In this document: positions 1-8,968 of the stretch, piece by piece
Position numbering within the stretch: the stretch's first letter is position 1
How the letters are laid out: each line of letters opens with the position of its first letter
From: Clostridia bacterium
GTDB taxonomy: Bacteria > Bacillota > Clostridia > Oscillospirales > CAG-272
Direction: 5' to 3'
Assembly (NCBI GenBank): GCA_017398595.1
Contig: JAFQFR010000013.1
Coordinates: 126,152 to 190,151, forward strand
DNA: 64,000 nucleotides
Notes under the pieces: model-generated
The model's input: only the letters and a program-made list of their open reading frames with translations
The model's database searches: none
Told to the model about the DNA's origin: nothing
Program-made: the position numbers and the translations under genes

Positions 1-110
1 TATACCGTTCCCCATATGCTTACCTTTACTTGCATTATACAATAAAAGTGCAAAATTGACAATATATTATTTTTCTTATATAATGCTGATTTGCCTGTTT
101 TTCGCAAAAG

Positions 111-141
111 AAAAGGTGCTGCGCGTCGCGCAGCACCTTTT
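111..141 (-). terminator. Intrinsic terminator of the exchanger gene
   Basis: A perfect 14-bp inverted repeat (AAAAGGTGCTGCGC, loop GTC) lies 11 bases beyond the exchanger stop codon. On the minus strand the 3' arm ends in CTTTT. It marks the probable 3' end of the long energy operon. Bases 1-110 hold nothing I recognise. Confidence 0.8.
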
Positions 142-151
142 GAATTGGATT

Positions 152-1384
152 TTAGAAAATGATGATCAACAGCTGGGCAACGACAACTACGCTGATCAGA
201 GCGATCGGGTAGGTTGCCGCATAGGCTGCTGCGATCTCCTCGGTACCTGCTACATGGATCAGGGTACCAAGCGCGGGGGTACTGGTCATACCGCCCGTGA
301 TGGAGCCGAGGTTGTTGAGCAGGCTGAGTTTGAGCACATACTTTGCAAAGAGGAAACCGATGATCATGGGGATGATCGTCATGAATACGCCGTAAACAAA
401 GTAGATGATCTGGAAGTTTGCGATGAAGTTTGCACCGCCGCCGATACCTGCGCCCATGAGGAAGAGCATCAGACCGAGCTCACGGAATACCTTGAGCGTG
501 GTGGTGGGGGGCATCAGCTTCACTTTGCCGCATCTGCCGAAGTGACCGAAGATCAGTGCCATCAGCAGGCAGCCGCCCGTGGTGGTCAGGGAGAAGGTCG
601 TGCCGTCAAGACCTTTGCTTGTCAGCGGGATCTTGATCATACCGATCAGGATACCGAGCACTGCAGCCAGTGCAAAGGGCATGATGCCGAAGGAATCCAT
701 CTCGATCAGCTTGCCGGTGTACTCCTTCTTCGCCTCTTCGCCGCCCGAAACCTGGCTGAGCTTCTTTCTCTCCTCATCCATGTTGGCTTTGGTGAGCTTG
801 GGGATCAGCTGTACGAACAGAACGACGCCGATAACGCCGAAGATGTACGCGATACCGTATCCGACGGAAACGATATCCTCATAGTTCGGATTGATGGCTT
901 CCTTTGCCGCGGAGAACGCGGGCGTGGAGGTCAGCGAACCCGAGAACAGACCAACGACCATGGCGGTCAGTCTCTCAAAATCAGCCTCGCCGGTCAGTCT
1001 GCCGATGCCGATACAACCGGCTGCGGCAATACCGCCTGCGACGATGATGACGAGACCGAGCACAACATAGGACTTGAAGTTCTTCTTCATGTTTCCGAAG
1101 AACTTGGGGCCTGCGATAAAGCCGACCGAGGAAACGAAGAGGATCAGTCCCAGGTTTTCAATGATCTTCAGCGCGTTTTTGGTAAAACCGCCGAGCTGTG
1201 CGTCCAGCTTGTCATAGAACAGACAGCCGAACACGATCGCAACGATAAATACGCCTGCCGTGCCGAGGGAGATACCCTTGATGGTGATACGACCGAGCAT
1301 ATATCCGATCGCCGCGATGGCAAGGACGCAGAACATCAGGAACGTAACACCGCTGAGCGATATTACACCGCCGAATAAACTCAT
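152..1384 (-). CDS. AspT/YidE-family (AAE) membrane exchanger, predicted dicarboxylate/succinate transporter
   Basis: This 410-residue, very hydrophobic protein has two homologous halves, each carrying the family signature TSTPA (residues 152-156 and 367-371), and about ten membrane segments. These are hallmarks of the aspartate:alanine exchanger family. It lacks the central TrkA-C (RCK) domains of full-length AspT/YbjL members, which are usually about 560 residues, so it is the short form. The family includes the aspartate:alanine antiporter AspT and the succinate exporter SucE1 of corynebacteria. It is the last gene of the malate dehydrogenase-fumarase-fumarate reductase operon, 15 bases after the flavoprotein gene, so export of succinate or fumarate/succinate exchange is my inference. 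The start has AAAGGAG 10 bases upstream. Confidence 0.8.
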   Translation of the reverse strand: MSLFGGVISLSGVTFLMFCVLAIAAIGYMLGRITIKGISLGTAGVFIVAIVFGCLFYDKLDAQLGGFTKNALKIIENLGLILFVSSVGFIAGPKFFGNMKKNFKSYVVLGLVIIVAGGIAAAGCIGIGRLTGEADFERLTAMVVGLFSGSLTSTPAFSAAKEAINPNYEDIVSVGYGIAYIFGVIGVVLFVQLIPKLTKANMDEERKKLSQVSGGEEAKKEYTGKLIEMDSFGIMPFALAAVLGILIGMIKIPLTSKGLDGTTFSLTTTGGCLLMALIFGHFGRCGKVKLMPPTTTLKVFRELGLMLFLMGAGIGGGANFIANFQIIYFVYGVFMTIIPMIIGFLFAKYVLKLSLLNNLGSITGGMTSTPALGTLIHVAGTEEIAAAYAATYPIALISVVVVAQLLIIIF

Positions 1385-1399
1385 GATTCGTTTGCTCCT

Positions 1400-2998
1400 T
1401 TATTTTCTTCTGGTATAGTCAGGCAGCAGCTTGGGAGAAACGGTGTCGGTTACGATACCTGCGTCCGCGATCTCTTTCTCGAAGCTTGCAACATGGTCAA
1501 GGGTCAGCTTGCCGACGGTGATGTCCTTGCAAGCCTTTGCAGCGTTTTGACCTGCGCTGCGGCCGAATACGATGATGTCGAGGAGCGAGTTGCCCATCAG
1601 ACGGTTTCTGCCGTGGATACCGCCGACAGCCTCACCAGCAACATAGAGATTCTTGACATTGGTGGTCATGCAGTCTGCATCAATGTCGAGACCGCCGTTC
1701 TGATAGTGCAGGGTAGGATATACAAGGATCGGCTCCTTACGGATGTCGATGCCGTACTTCTCAAACATACGCATCATTGCGGGGATGCGCTTTTCGATGG
1801 TGCCTTCGCCGCCGATCTTCTCGATCATGGGCGTGTCCAGCCAAACGCCGCAGCCGTCGCCGGTGTCTACGCCGTTTTCGCGGGTGGTGCACTCACGGAT
1901 GATGGATGCAGCCGCAACGTCACGGGTCTCCAGCGGGTGCATGAAAACTTCGCCCTTTGCGTTGACGAGCTTTGCACCGATGGAACGAACCTTTTCGGTA
2001 ACGAGTGCGCCGAAGATCTGCTCGGGGTATGCGGCGCCCGTGGGATGGTACTGCAGGGTCTCCGCATAGAGCAGCTTTGCGCCTGCGCGGTAGCCGAGTA
2101 CCAGACCGTCAGCGGTAGCGCCGTAGTGGTTGGAGGTGGGGAAGCCCTGGTAGTGCATACGACCTGCACCGCCGGTAGCGATGATAACGGTCTTTGCCTT
2201 TGCAACGAGCAGTTCCTTGGTCTCCATGTTCATCAGAACCGCACCGGCAGCGTTGCCGTTTTCATCGAGGATCAGCTCGATTGCGGAAGTGAAGTCAACG
2301 ACCGGGATACCGCGGTTGAGAACTTCATCGCGGAGGGTACGCATGATCTCAGCGCCCGAGTAGTCCTTTGCCGCGTGCATACGCTTGCGGGAAGTACCGC
2401 CGCCGTGAGTGGTGATCATGGTGCCGTTTTCGTCCTTGTCGAACTCAACGCCGAGGTTGCTCAGCCACTGGATGGCTTCGGGAGCGTCGCAAACCAGCTT
2501 GGAAAGCAGTTCGCGCTTTGCAGCGAAGTGTCCGCCGCCGAACGCGTCTACAAAGTGGATCGCGGGCGAGTCATTGGGCTTGTCAGCCGCCTGGATACCG
2601 CCCTCTGCCATCATGGTGTTGGCATCGCCGATGCGCAGCTTGGTAACGATCATTACGTTTGCGCCTGCCTCGTTTGCTTCGATCGCAGCAGAAGCGCCTG
2701 CTCCGCCGCCGCCGATGATGAGAACGTCTACATCATAGTCGGGGGTGCAGAGGTCAACCGAGTCAGCGGTGATGCGGCTGTGTGCCTGCAGAGTTGCAGC
2801 CAGTTCCTTCGGAACCTTGTCGCCCTTGTTCGGACCGATCTTGAGTGTGTCGAACTCATCCTGCTTGTAGTCGGGATGGTAAGCGGCCAGCAGATCTTCC
2901 TTCTGCTGTGCGGTCATGCGCGCGGGCTCATAAGCAATGTTCTTATCTCTTGCTGCTTCAACTGCCGCAAGGGACTTTTGAAACTTTTCAGAATACAT
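1400..2998 (-). CDS. Fumarate reductase flavoprotein subunit (soluble, TfrA-like)
   Basis: A 532-residue member of the fumarate reductase/succinate dehydrogenase flavoprotein family. FAD-binding GGGGAG lies at residues 96-101, the HPTG substrate-site motif at 318-321, the presumed proton-shuttling Arg at 359 (TRDVAAAS), a substrate His at 431 and HGRNR at 462-466. The full catalytic set argues for real fumarate/succinate chemistry. The first 85 residues are an extra segment before the dinucleotide fold. No signal peptide, haem-binding region or membrane-anchor gene is present, so the enzyme should be cytosolic. It lies 13 bases after its iron-sulfur partner and follows the Flx-Hdr genes, so electrons probably come from that complex. 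L-aspartate oxidase is an alternative from the same family, but the fumarase and malate dehydrogenase neighbours favour fumarate. Confidence 0.88.
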   Translation of the reverse strand: MYSEKFQKSLAAVEAARDKNIAYEPARMTAQQKEDLLAAYHPDYKQDEFDTLKIGPNKGDKVPKELAATLQAHSRITADSVDLCTPDYDVDVLIIGGGGAGASAAIEANEAGANVMIVTKLRIGDANTMMAEGGIQAADKPNDSPAIHFVDAFGGGHFAAKRELLSKLVCDAPEAIQWLSNLGVEFDKDENGTMITTHGGGTSRKRMHAAKDYSGAEIMRTLRDEVLNRGIPVVDFTSAIELILDENGNAAGAVLMNMETKELLVAKAKTVIIATGGAGRMHYQGFPTSNHYGATADGLVLGYRAGAKLLYAETLQYHPTGAAYPEQIFGALVTEKVRSIGAKLVNAKGEVFMHPLETRDVAAASIIRECTTRENGVDTGDGCGVWLDTPMIEKIGGEGTIEKRIPAMMRMFEKYGIDIRKEPILVYPTLHYQNGGLDIDADCMTTNVKNLYVAGEAVGGIHGRNRLMGNSLLDIIVFGRSAGQNAAKACKDITVGKLTLDHVASFEKEIADAGIVTDTVSPKLLPDYTRRK

Positions 2999-3011
2999 TC
3001 CGGTGTCCTCC

Positions 3012-3686
3012 TTACTTCTCGATCTCGCGGTTGTTGTACAGCTCTTTGATCTCTTCGATCGGCTTCTGCATCAGAGCTTCGATCAGCTCAACAAAAGTGC
3101 CGTCCTTGATCTCCTGTACGCGATCGTTCAGATGTGCGCACTCGGGAGCGAGGTACTTACCGTTGAGTCTGCGGGCAAGCATTGCAACCTGAGGATGCGA
3201 GATGCCTGCGGGGCAGCGGGAGGAGCAAACACCGCACATGACGCAGTCAAAGGATTCCTCAGCGCACTTCTCAAAGTCGCCGCGCTGTGCGTATGCGATG
3301 TACTGCATGACGTTGAGGCCCTGCGTGCAGCTCTTGGTGCAGGCATTGCAGCCGATGCACGCATAGATCTCGGGGTAGAGCTGCATCATGATCGCGTCGG
3401 TGGGCTTAACCTTTTCCATGTCGTATACCTGCTTGACCAGCGGGAAGAAGGGGAGGGTTGCAATATACATATTGTCCTCGACCTTGGTCTGGCATGCAAG
3501 GCAGCTCTTCAGTTCACGTTCGCCCTTGATGCGGTAGATGGTAGCGCAGGCACCGCAGAAGCCGTTACGGCATCCGCATCCGCGTACCAGCTGGTAACCC
3601 GCATATTCCATGGCGCACATAATTGTCAGATTGCTCGGAACTTCGTACTTCTTTCCGAACAGATAAATATTTACCATGTTTTCCAT
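3012..3686 (-). CDS. Fumarate reductase-type iron-sulfur subunit (2Fe-2S plus two 4Fe-4S)
   Basis: A 224-residue ferredoxin-domain protein. The N-terminal plant-type [2Fe-2S] site uses Cys37, 39, 44, 47 and 62. Two CxxCxxCxxxC sets follow at Cys110/113/116/120 and Cys148/151/154/158. Layout and length match SdhB/FrdB and the N-terminal part of methanogen TfrB, but the C-terminal CCG domain of TfrB is missing here; a separate HdrB is encoded upstream. I start at 3686 because AGGAG sits 8 bases before that ATG and family similarity begins there; a longer frame from 3779 would overlap the upstream gene. Its role is to pass electrons to the flavoprotein encoded just downstream. Confidence 0.85.
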   Translation of the reverse strand: MENMVNIYLFGKKYEVPSNLTIMCAMEYAGYQLVRGCGCRNGFCGACATIYRIKGERELKSCLACQTKVEDNMYIATLPFFPLVKQVYDMEKVKPTDAIMMQLYPEIYACIGCNACTKSCTQGLNVMQYIAYAQRGDFEKCAEESFDCVMCGVCSSRCPAGISHPQVAMLARRLNGKYLAPECAHLNDRVQEIKDGTFVELIEALMQKPIEEIKELYNNREIEK

Positions 3687-3699
3687 GTTGAATCTCCTA

Positions 3700-4533
3700 T
3701 CAATACTCATCCGGCAGTTCGTCCAGCTCGTCAAAGCGGAAAACAGGTCCGTCTTTGCAGATGTATTTCGAGCCGACATTGCATCTACCGCACTTGCCGA
3801 TGCCGCACTTCATGCGCATCTCAAGCGTGGTGTAAATCTGCGTTTTCTCAAAACCGAGCGCATACAGTCCCTCAAGGGTGAACTTGATCATGATCGGAGG
3901 TCCGCAGAGGATCGCCGTCTTGTCGGTGTCAAATCCAAGCTCCTTGACGTAGTTCGGAACAAAGCCGACGTGGCCGTCCCAGCCCTCCTGCTCGCGGTCG
4001 ATGGTCAGATGTACATGTACGTTATCATCGTTTGCCCATTCGTCGATGATCTCCTTGTAGTCAAGCAGGTCATCCTTGCTGCGCGAACCGTATACGATGT
4101 CGATCTTGCCGTAACGGTCGCGGTAGTGACGGCAGTAGTTGATAACCGAGCGCAGAGGTGCGAGACCTACGCCGCCCGCGATGAAGAGCAGATTCTTGCC
4201 CGCAAACTCATCGTCTACCGGGAAAGGATTGCCGTAAGGACCGCGGATGGTGATCTGCTGACCGGGCTCTGCCTGATGCAGCCATTCGGTCACGCAGCCG
4301 CACTTCTTGATGGAAAATTCCATATACTCTTCGTTCGTGGGGGAAGAGGTGATGGAGAACATCGCCTCACCAACACCGGGAACGGACAGCATTGCGCACT
4401 GACCGGGGCGGTGTTCAAACGCCTTCTTACCGTCGGGCGTTACCACACGGAAGGTCTTGATGTCGGGGGTATCCATACGAACATCGGTAATCACACCGAT
4501 CTTCGGAATCAAGGGTTCTTCATGATTATGCAT
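3700..4533 (-). CDS. flxA: FlxA-type FAD/NAD(P)-binding oxidoreductase subunit
   Basis: A 277-residue ferredoxin-NADP reductase-fold protein of the sulfite reductase subunit B/dihydroorotate dehydrogenase electron-transfer family. It shows an FAD-binding stretch RPGQCAMLSVPG near residue 43, a pyridine-nucleotide motif GGVGLAPLRS near 130, and a C-terminal [2Fe-2S]-type cysteine patch (CGIGKCGRCN). In Flx-Hdr complexes this subunit is where NAD(P)H delivers electrons. The gene overlaps the end of flxB by 8 bases and has a strong GGAGG site, so it is translated with the complex. NADH rather than NADPH specificity is assumed from the family. Confidence 0.82.
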   Translation of the reverse strand: MHNHEEPLIPKIGVITDVRMDTPDIKTFRVVTPDGKKAFEHRPGQCAMLSVPGVGEAMFSITSSPTNEEYMEFSIKKCGCVTEWLHQAEPGQQITIRGPYGNPFPVDDEFAGKNLLFIAGGVGLAPLRSVINYCRHYRDRYGKIDIVYGSRSKDDLLDYKEIIDEWANDDNVHVHLTIDREQEGWDGHVGFVPNYVKELGFDTDKTAILCGPPIMIKFTLEGLYALGFEKTQIYTTLEMRMKCGIGKCGRCNVGSKYICKDGPVFRFDELDELPDEY

Positions 4534-5554
4534 TTTCTTTTCCTCCGATCGTTTTCATTACTTTTACGATATTCATGGAGATGGGACACTTTGCAAGGCA
4601 GCGTCCGCAGCCTACACAGCTGAACATACCGTCGTTGTTCTCGGGGAAGTATACCAGCTTGTGCATAAAGCGCTGACGGAAACGCTCGGTCTGGGTCAGA
4701 CGGGGCTGACCTGCCGACATTTTGGTGAAGTCGGAGTACATGCAGGAGTCCCAGCAGCGGAAACGGATCACGCCGTTTCCGGTATTGAAATCCTTGATGT
4801 CATAGCACTGGCAGGTGGGGCATACGAAGGTGCAGGTGCCGCAGCCGAGGCAGGACTCGGAGAGTTCCTTCCATTCGGGTGCGTCGAAGTACTGCTTGGT
4901 CTTGCCTGCGCCGAATGCGTCGGTGCTCAGATCGGCAAGAGGCAGCTTCTTCATGGTTGCTGCGATCTTTTCCTTCTGTGCGTCCACTGCTTCGGTCGAG
5001 CACTCCTCGGTCAGTGCGCTGAGCTTTTCGAGCAGGGCAGCGCCCTTTTCGGTATTGCTCTGCCAAAAGACTTCGGTCTCGGTCTTCCAGATCGAGATGT
5101 CGCCTGCGGGAGAAGCTGCATCAATGCCGAAAGTCTGGCAGAAGCAGGTCTCGGTCGGTCTTGTGCAGGCAGCGGCAATGAGGATGCCGTGCGCACGGCG
5201 GGAAGCGTAGTAGCTGTCGGTGGGTTCCTTCAGGAATACGCGGTCGAGAACGTCAAAGCTCTTGACATCGCAGGCGCGAACGCCGAACACAACAAAGTCC
5301 TCGGATGCGCTGCGGGTGTCGATGATCTCAATGTTCTTGCCCGAGGTCTTGAACTCGACAAGATTTTCGGTCTGGGGGAAGAAGAAGTCCTTGGGACCTC
5401 TTACGGTGTTGAGCGAATTGCTCCAGGTCAGACCGTCTTCCCACTTGGTGTAAGCGGTCTTGCCGTCCTTACCGTCTACGGGGAGATACAGAGATGCGGC
5501 TTTTGCGATCTCTGCGAACACAAGGTTCATCGAATCGAGAGAACACTTACGCAT
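4526..5554 (-). CDS. flxB: FlxB-like 4Fe-4S dicluster protein (AsrA/HydB family)
   Basis: A 342-residue protein. The N-terminal ~200 residues resemble the domain of anaerobic sulfite reductase A-type proteins, with the recognisable stretch VFGVRACDVKS. Two ferredoxin motifs follow: CLGCGTCTFVCPTCQC near residue 240 and CVGCGRCLAKCP near 318. The family relays electrons between an FAD/NAD(P)H subunit and Hdr subunits. Its start codon overlaps the flxC stop as TAATG, which indicates translational coupling. The assignment as FlxB rather than a sulfite reductase subunit rests on the adjacent flxD-hdrABC genes and the absence of any sirohaem protein. Confidence 0.78.
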   Translation of the reverse strand: MRKCSLDSMNLVFAEIAKAASLYLPVDGKDGKTAYTKWEDGLTWSNSLNTVRGPKDFFFPQTENLVEFKTSGKNIEIIDTRSASEDFVVFGVRACDVKSFDVLDRVFLKEPTDSYYASRRAHGILIAAACTRPTETCFCQTFGIDAASPAGDISIWKTETEVFWQSNTEKGAALLEKLSALTEECSTEAVDAQKEKIAATMKKLPLADLSTDAFGAGKTKQYFDAPEWKELSESCLGCGTCTFVCPTCQCYDIKDFNTGNGVIRFRCWDSCMYSDFTKMSAGQPRLTQTERFRQRFMHKLVYFPENNDGMFSCVGCGRCLAKCPISMNIVKVMKTIGGKENA

Positions 5555-6546
5555 TAGTTGTCACCCCTCTCAAAAACTTCACCGGGCTCAAGGTCATCGG
5601 TGGTGTAGTTGACCAGCGGCGCTCTCGAGCCGACCTCGGCACCTGCCTGATACTCGCCGTAGAAGCTGTCAATATCCTTGATGAACTTACGGTTGAGCAG
5701 GTGGAGCGGGATGTGCTGCGGGCAAACGCGGGAGCACTCGCCGCAGTCGGTGCAGCGTCCTGCAACGTGGAACGCACGGATGATGTGGAACATCTTTTCC
5801 TCGAAGCTGTTTGCGGGGGACTTGTTCTCCAGGCTCGAGTTCGGGTTGCCGAACACACACTTTTCGCAGGTGCAGGCGGGGCAGATGTCGCGGCATGCAT
5901 TGCAGCGAATGCAGCGGGAGAGCTCGTTCTGCCAGAAAGCAAAACGCTCATCGGGCGTCATAGCCTCGATCTTGGCAACTTCGTCAAAGCGGGCGGAGTC
6001 GATCACGTCGCCGTCCTCGCCGATCAGCTCGTCATAGGCAACATGCTTTTTGCTCTTGCAGTTGACGCAGCGCTCAGCGAGCACGTCTTTGGCATCGATC
6101 ATAACGGGAGCATCCTCGTAGATCGTGGTGACAGCGAGTTTCTCACCGCTGCAGTCGATCGCAGAGATGCCGTCGCCGGCGATAGCCTTGACCTTGGCGA
6201 TGTCTGCCATACCCTCGCAGGGGATACCGACGGCATAGACCTTTTCACGGTCAAAGCGATGCTCGGTCAGAAGCTGGTTAAAGCTGTATGTATCGCAGGG
6301 TTTGAGGAATACGAGGATCTTGCCCTCGCACTTCTTGGTCTTGGATACGAGATATTTCGAGAAATTGGCACCGCAAAAGTCGTTCCAGACGAAGTTTGCT
6401 TTCAGCTCGTCCTCGGTCTCGAAAACGGCGGGGGTGATGTCGTAGTCAAACTCACCCTTTTGCCAGCCGAGAACGCACGATACCGTGCCGTTTGCAAGCA
6501 GAGAAGCTGCTTTTTCGATCAACTGATCACGCGTTATCTTTTGCAT
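5554..6546 (-). CDS. flxC: FlxC-like 4Fe-4S dicluster protein
   Basis: A 330-residue paralogue of the preceding iron-sulfur protein. The N-terminal domain contains the related VFLKPCDTYS stretch, then a CVNC pair near residue 160. Two ferredoxin-type clusters follow (CIRCNACRDICPACTC and CTDCGECSRVCP). It starts 13 bases inside the 3' end of flxD. Together with FlxB it would link the NAD(P)H-oxidising FlxA to FlxD/HdrA. Which of the two proteins corresponds to FlxB and which to FlxC in the Desulfovibrio complex is inferred from order only. Confidence 0.75.
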   Translation of the reverse strand: MQKITRDQLIEKAASLLANGTVSCVLGWQKGEFDYDITPAVFETEDELKANFVWNDFCGANFSKYLVSKTKKCEGKILVFLKPCDTYSFNQLLTEHRFDREKVYAVGIPCEGMADIAKVKAIAGDGISAIDCSGEKLAVTTIYEDAPVMIDAKDVLAERCVNCKSKKHVAYDELIGEDGDVIDSARFDEVAKIEAMTPDERFAFWQNELSRCIRCNACRDICPACTCEKCVFGNPNSSLENKSPANSFEEKMFHIIRAFHVAGRCTDCGECSRVCPQHIPLHLLNRKFIKDIDSFYGEYQAGAEVGSRAPLVNYTTDDLEPGEVFERGDN

Positions 6547-6968
6547 CGCAGATCCTCCAATCTCTTATTCTCGCCGAGGGCAGCAACCTTTTCGGCGAAA
6601 TCGTTCATCGTAGCGGCAAACTTTGCACCCTCAGCAGCCGATACCCACTCTACGCGGGTACGCTCCTTCTCGATGCCGAGGTAATCGAGCATGGAGAAGA
6701 GCAGCGCCATACGGCGGCGGGTGTAGTAGTTACCGGAGGTGTAGTGGCAGTCACCGGGGTGGCAGCCGCAAAGAATAACGCCGTCTGCACCGCGCTGGAA
6801 TGCGCGCAGTACGAACATCGGGTTGACACGGCAGGAGCAGGGAACGCGGATGATCTTAACATCCGCAGGGTAGTTCAGGCGGTTGTTGCCTGCAAGGTCA
6901 GCGCCCGCGTAGGAGCACCAGTTGCAGCAGAACGCCACGATCAAAGGTTTATATTCTTTTACTTGCAT
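6534..6968 (-). CDS. flxD: FlxD/MvhD-type [2Fe-2S] electron-transfer subunit
   Basis: A 144-residue protein with the complete MvhD pattern: CCNWCSYAGAD at the N-terminus, then VPCSCRVNP, and CGCHPGDCHYTSGNYY. MvhD is the small subunit that hands electrons from a hydrogenase, formate dehydrogenase or FlxABC module to HdrA. I start at 6968, where GGAGGTGGACGCAAT precedes the ATG; the gene overlaps the hdrA stop by 10 bases. No MvhAG-type [NiFe] hydrogenase genes are adjacent, so the partner here is the Flx module. Confidence 0.9.
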   Translation of the reverse strand: MQVKEYKPLIVAFCCNWCSYAGADLAGNNRLNYPADVKIIRVPCSCRVNPMFVLRAFQRGADGVILCGCHPGDCHYTSGNYYTRRRMALLFSMLDYLGIEKERTRVEWVSAAEGAKFAATMNDFAEKVAALGENKRLEDLRCKR

Positions 6969-8953
6969 ATTGCGTCCACCTCCGCGATAATCTGGCTGTT
7001 GGCAAAGCCGCGAAGATCCATTGCGCCGGACGGGCAGGCAACGGTGCAGCATCCGCAACCCTGGCAAACTGCGGGATTGACGACCGCGATGCGGCGGATC
7101 GCCGTGGTTCTGTCGGGCATACGGAATTCTTTGTTTTCATAGGTAATTGCGCCGTAAGGACATACGCGCTCACAAGTGGAGCAGCCGTTGCACATGAGTT
7201 CGTTGGAGCTTGCAACGCAGGGGTTACCGGTGAGCTTGTCTTTTGCAAGCAGGCCGATGACCTTGGATGCGGCAGCGCCTGCCTGCGAAACGGTCTCGGG
7301 GATGTCCTTCGGTCCCTGGCAGGCACCCGAAAGGAATACACCTGCGGTGGGGCTTTCTACGGGGCGGAGCTTAGGATGCGCCTCGGTGAAGAAGTCGTTG
7401 GTATCCATGCTGGCGGTCAGCATCGTAGCGAGCGGACGAGCCGACTTGTCGGGCTCGATCGCAGCGGCGAGAACGACCAGGTCTGCATCGATGTGCAGCT
7501 GCTTGTTTGCCAGCAGGTCGGATGCCTGTACTTTCAGCTTATCGCCCTCGGGCGTGACCTTGCCGACCATGCCCTTGATGTAGTGTACGCCGTATTCCTC
7601 AACGGCACGGCGATAGAACTCATCAAAGTTCTTACCGGGTGTTCTGACGTCGATGTAGAATACATAGACCTCGGTATCCGGATACTTGTCTCTGGTGAGC
7701 ATTGCGTGCTTAGCCGTGTACATGCAGCAGATCTTGGAGCAGTATTCCTTGCCCTTTTCGGCGCATGCGTCGCAGCGGGAGCCTACGCACTGTACAAAGA
7801 CGATGGTGTGCGGGTGCTTGAGGTCGGAGGGACGGAGCAGCTTGCCCGCCGTCGGACCTGCCGCGTTGGTCAGACGCTCAAACTCGAGCGAGGTGATGAC
7901 GTCCTTGGACTGGTTGTATGCAAACTCGTCGAACTTATCCATGCTGATGGGGTTAAAGCCGGTTGCAACAACGATCGCGCCGTACTTCTCCTCGATGAAT
8001 TCGTCCTTCTGCGTGTAGTCGATCGCACCTGCAGCGCAGACCTTGGAACATACGCCGCACTTGCCGTTCTTCAGCATGTTGCAGTAGTTGGGGTCGATGG
8101 TTGCGACCTTCGGAACTGCCTGTGCAAAGGGAATGTAGATGGCGCTGCGGTTGTCCATGCCGAGGTTGAACTCGTTGGGAACCTTCTTCATGGGGCACTT
8201 TTCGGTGCAGGCACCGCAGCCCGTGCAGATGTCCTCTTTGACATAGCGGGCATGCTTTTTGATGGTAACGTCGAAGTTGCCGACAAAGCCCTTGACATCG
8301 GTCACTTCACTGTAGGAGAAGATACGGATCTTGTCGTTCTGTGCAACGTCTACCATTTTAGGCGTGAGGATACATGCGGCGCAGTCGAGCGTCGGGAAGG
8401 TCTTGTCGAGCTGTGCCATCTTACCGCCGATGGTGGGCTTCTTCTCTACGATGTCTACAGGGAAGCCTGCGTCGGCGATGTCGAGCGCGGTCTGAATGCC
8501 GGCGATACCGCCGCCGATGACCAGCGCACGCTTGGTAACAGGGCTCTCACCGGGGGTCAGAGGCGTGTTGAGGTTGACCTTTGCAACAGCTGCCTTGCCG
8601 AGGATGATAGCCTTTTCGGTACCGGTCTGCATGTCCTTATGTACCCACGAACATTGCTCGCGGATGTTGGCGATTTCCACCATGTAGGGGTTGATGCCTG
8701 CGGCTGCCGCGGTCTTGCGGAAGGTTGCCTCGTGCATACGGGGCGAGCAGGAGCAAACAACGATACCCGTCAGTTTATGCTCGGCAACGGCATCCTTGAT
8801 CATGTTCTGACCTGCCTGCGAGCACATGTATTGATAGTTGGTGGAAAAGACGACGCCCGGCTCATGTGCGAGGGCATCGGATACGGCTTGTACGTCTACG
8901 GTGCCGGCGATGTTACTGCCGCACCAGCATACAAATACACCAATTCTTTGCAT
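6959..8953 (-). CDS. hdrA: HdrA, flavin-bifurcating heterodisulfide reductase subunit A
   Basis: A 664-residue HdrA of typical length. It has an N-terminal CWCG motif, a dinucleotide fold with GGGIAGIQTA near residue 147, the LDCAACILTP cluster motif, and an inserted ferredoxin domain (CTGCGACTEKCP). A CVGSRC/CSKICC region and two C-terminal 4Fe-4S sites follow (CNGCSTCERVCPYG and CQGCGCCTVACPSG). In characterised complexes HdrA holds the bifurcating FAD, splitting electron pairs between ferredoxin and HdrB. No MvhD or GltD-like domain is fused to it. A strong GGAGG site precedes the ATG. Confidence 0.93.
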   Translation of the reverse strand: MQRIGVFVCWCGSNIAGTVDVQAVSDALAHEPGVVFSTNYQYMCSQAGQNMIKDAVAEHKLTGIVVCSCSPRMHEATFRKTAAAAGINPYMVEIANIREQCSWVHKDMQTGTEKAIILGKAAVAKVNLNTPLTPGESPVTKRALVIGGGIAGIQTALDIADAGFPVDIVEKKPTIGGKMAQLDKTFPTLDCAACILTPKMVDVAQNDKIRIFSYSEVTDVKGFVGNFDVTIKKHARYVKEDICTGCGACTEKCPMKKVPNEFNLGMDNRSAIYIPFAQAVPKVATIDPNYCNMLKNGKCGVCSKVCAAGAIDYTQKDEFIEEKYGAIVVATGFNPISMDKFDEFAYNQSKDVITSLEFERLTNAAGPTAGKLLRPSDLKHPHTIVFVQCVGSRCDACAEKGKEYCSKICCMYTAKHAMLTRDKYPDTEVYVFYIDVRTPGKNFDEFYRRAVEEYGVHYIKGMVGKVTPEGDKLKVQASDLLANKQLHIDADLVVLAAAIEPDKSARPLATMLTASMDTNDFFTEAHPKLRPVESPTAGVFLSGACQGPKDIPETVSQAGAAASKVIGLLAKDKLTGNPCVASSNELMCNGCSTCERVCPYGAITYENKEFRMPDRTTAIRRIAVVNPAVCQGCGCCTVACPSGAMDLRGFANSQIIAEVDAICK

Positions 8954-8968
8954 TTTGTCTTTTCCTCC

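Noticed and set aside
1400..2998. L-aspartate oxidase (NadB) for the operon flavoprotein
   Set aside because: No nadA or nadC neighbours; malate dehydrogenase, fumarase and an FrdB-like partner surround it.
3687..3779. Longer start for the FrdB-like protein
   Set aside because: The extra 31 residues overlap the flxA coding end and lack a ribosome site, while 3686 has AGGAG at good distance.
4526..6546. Anaerobic sulfite reductase (AsrABC) operon
   Set aside because: AsrA/AsrB-like domains are present, but there is no sirohaem-binding AsrC and the genes are joined to hdrABC and an MvhD protein.
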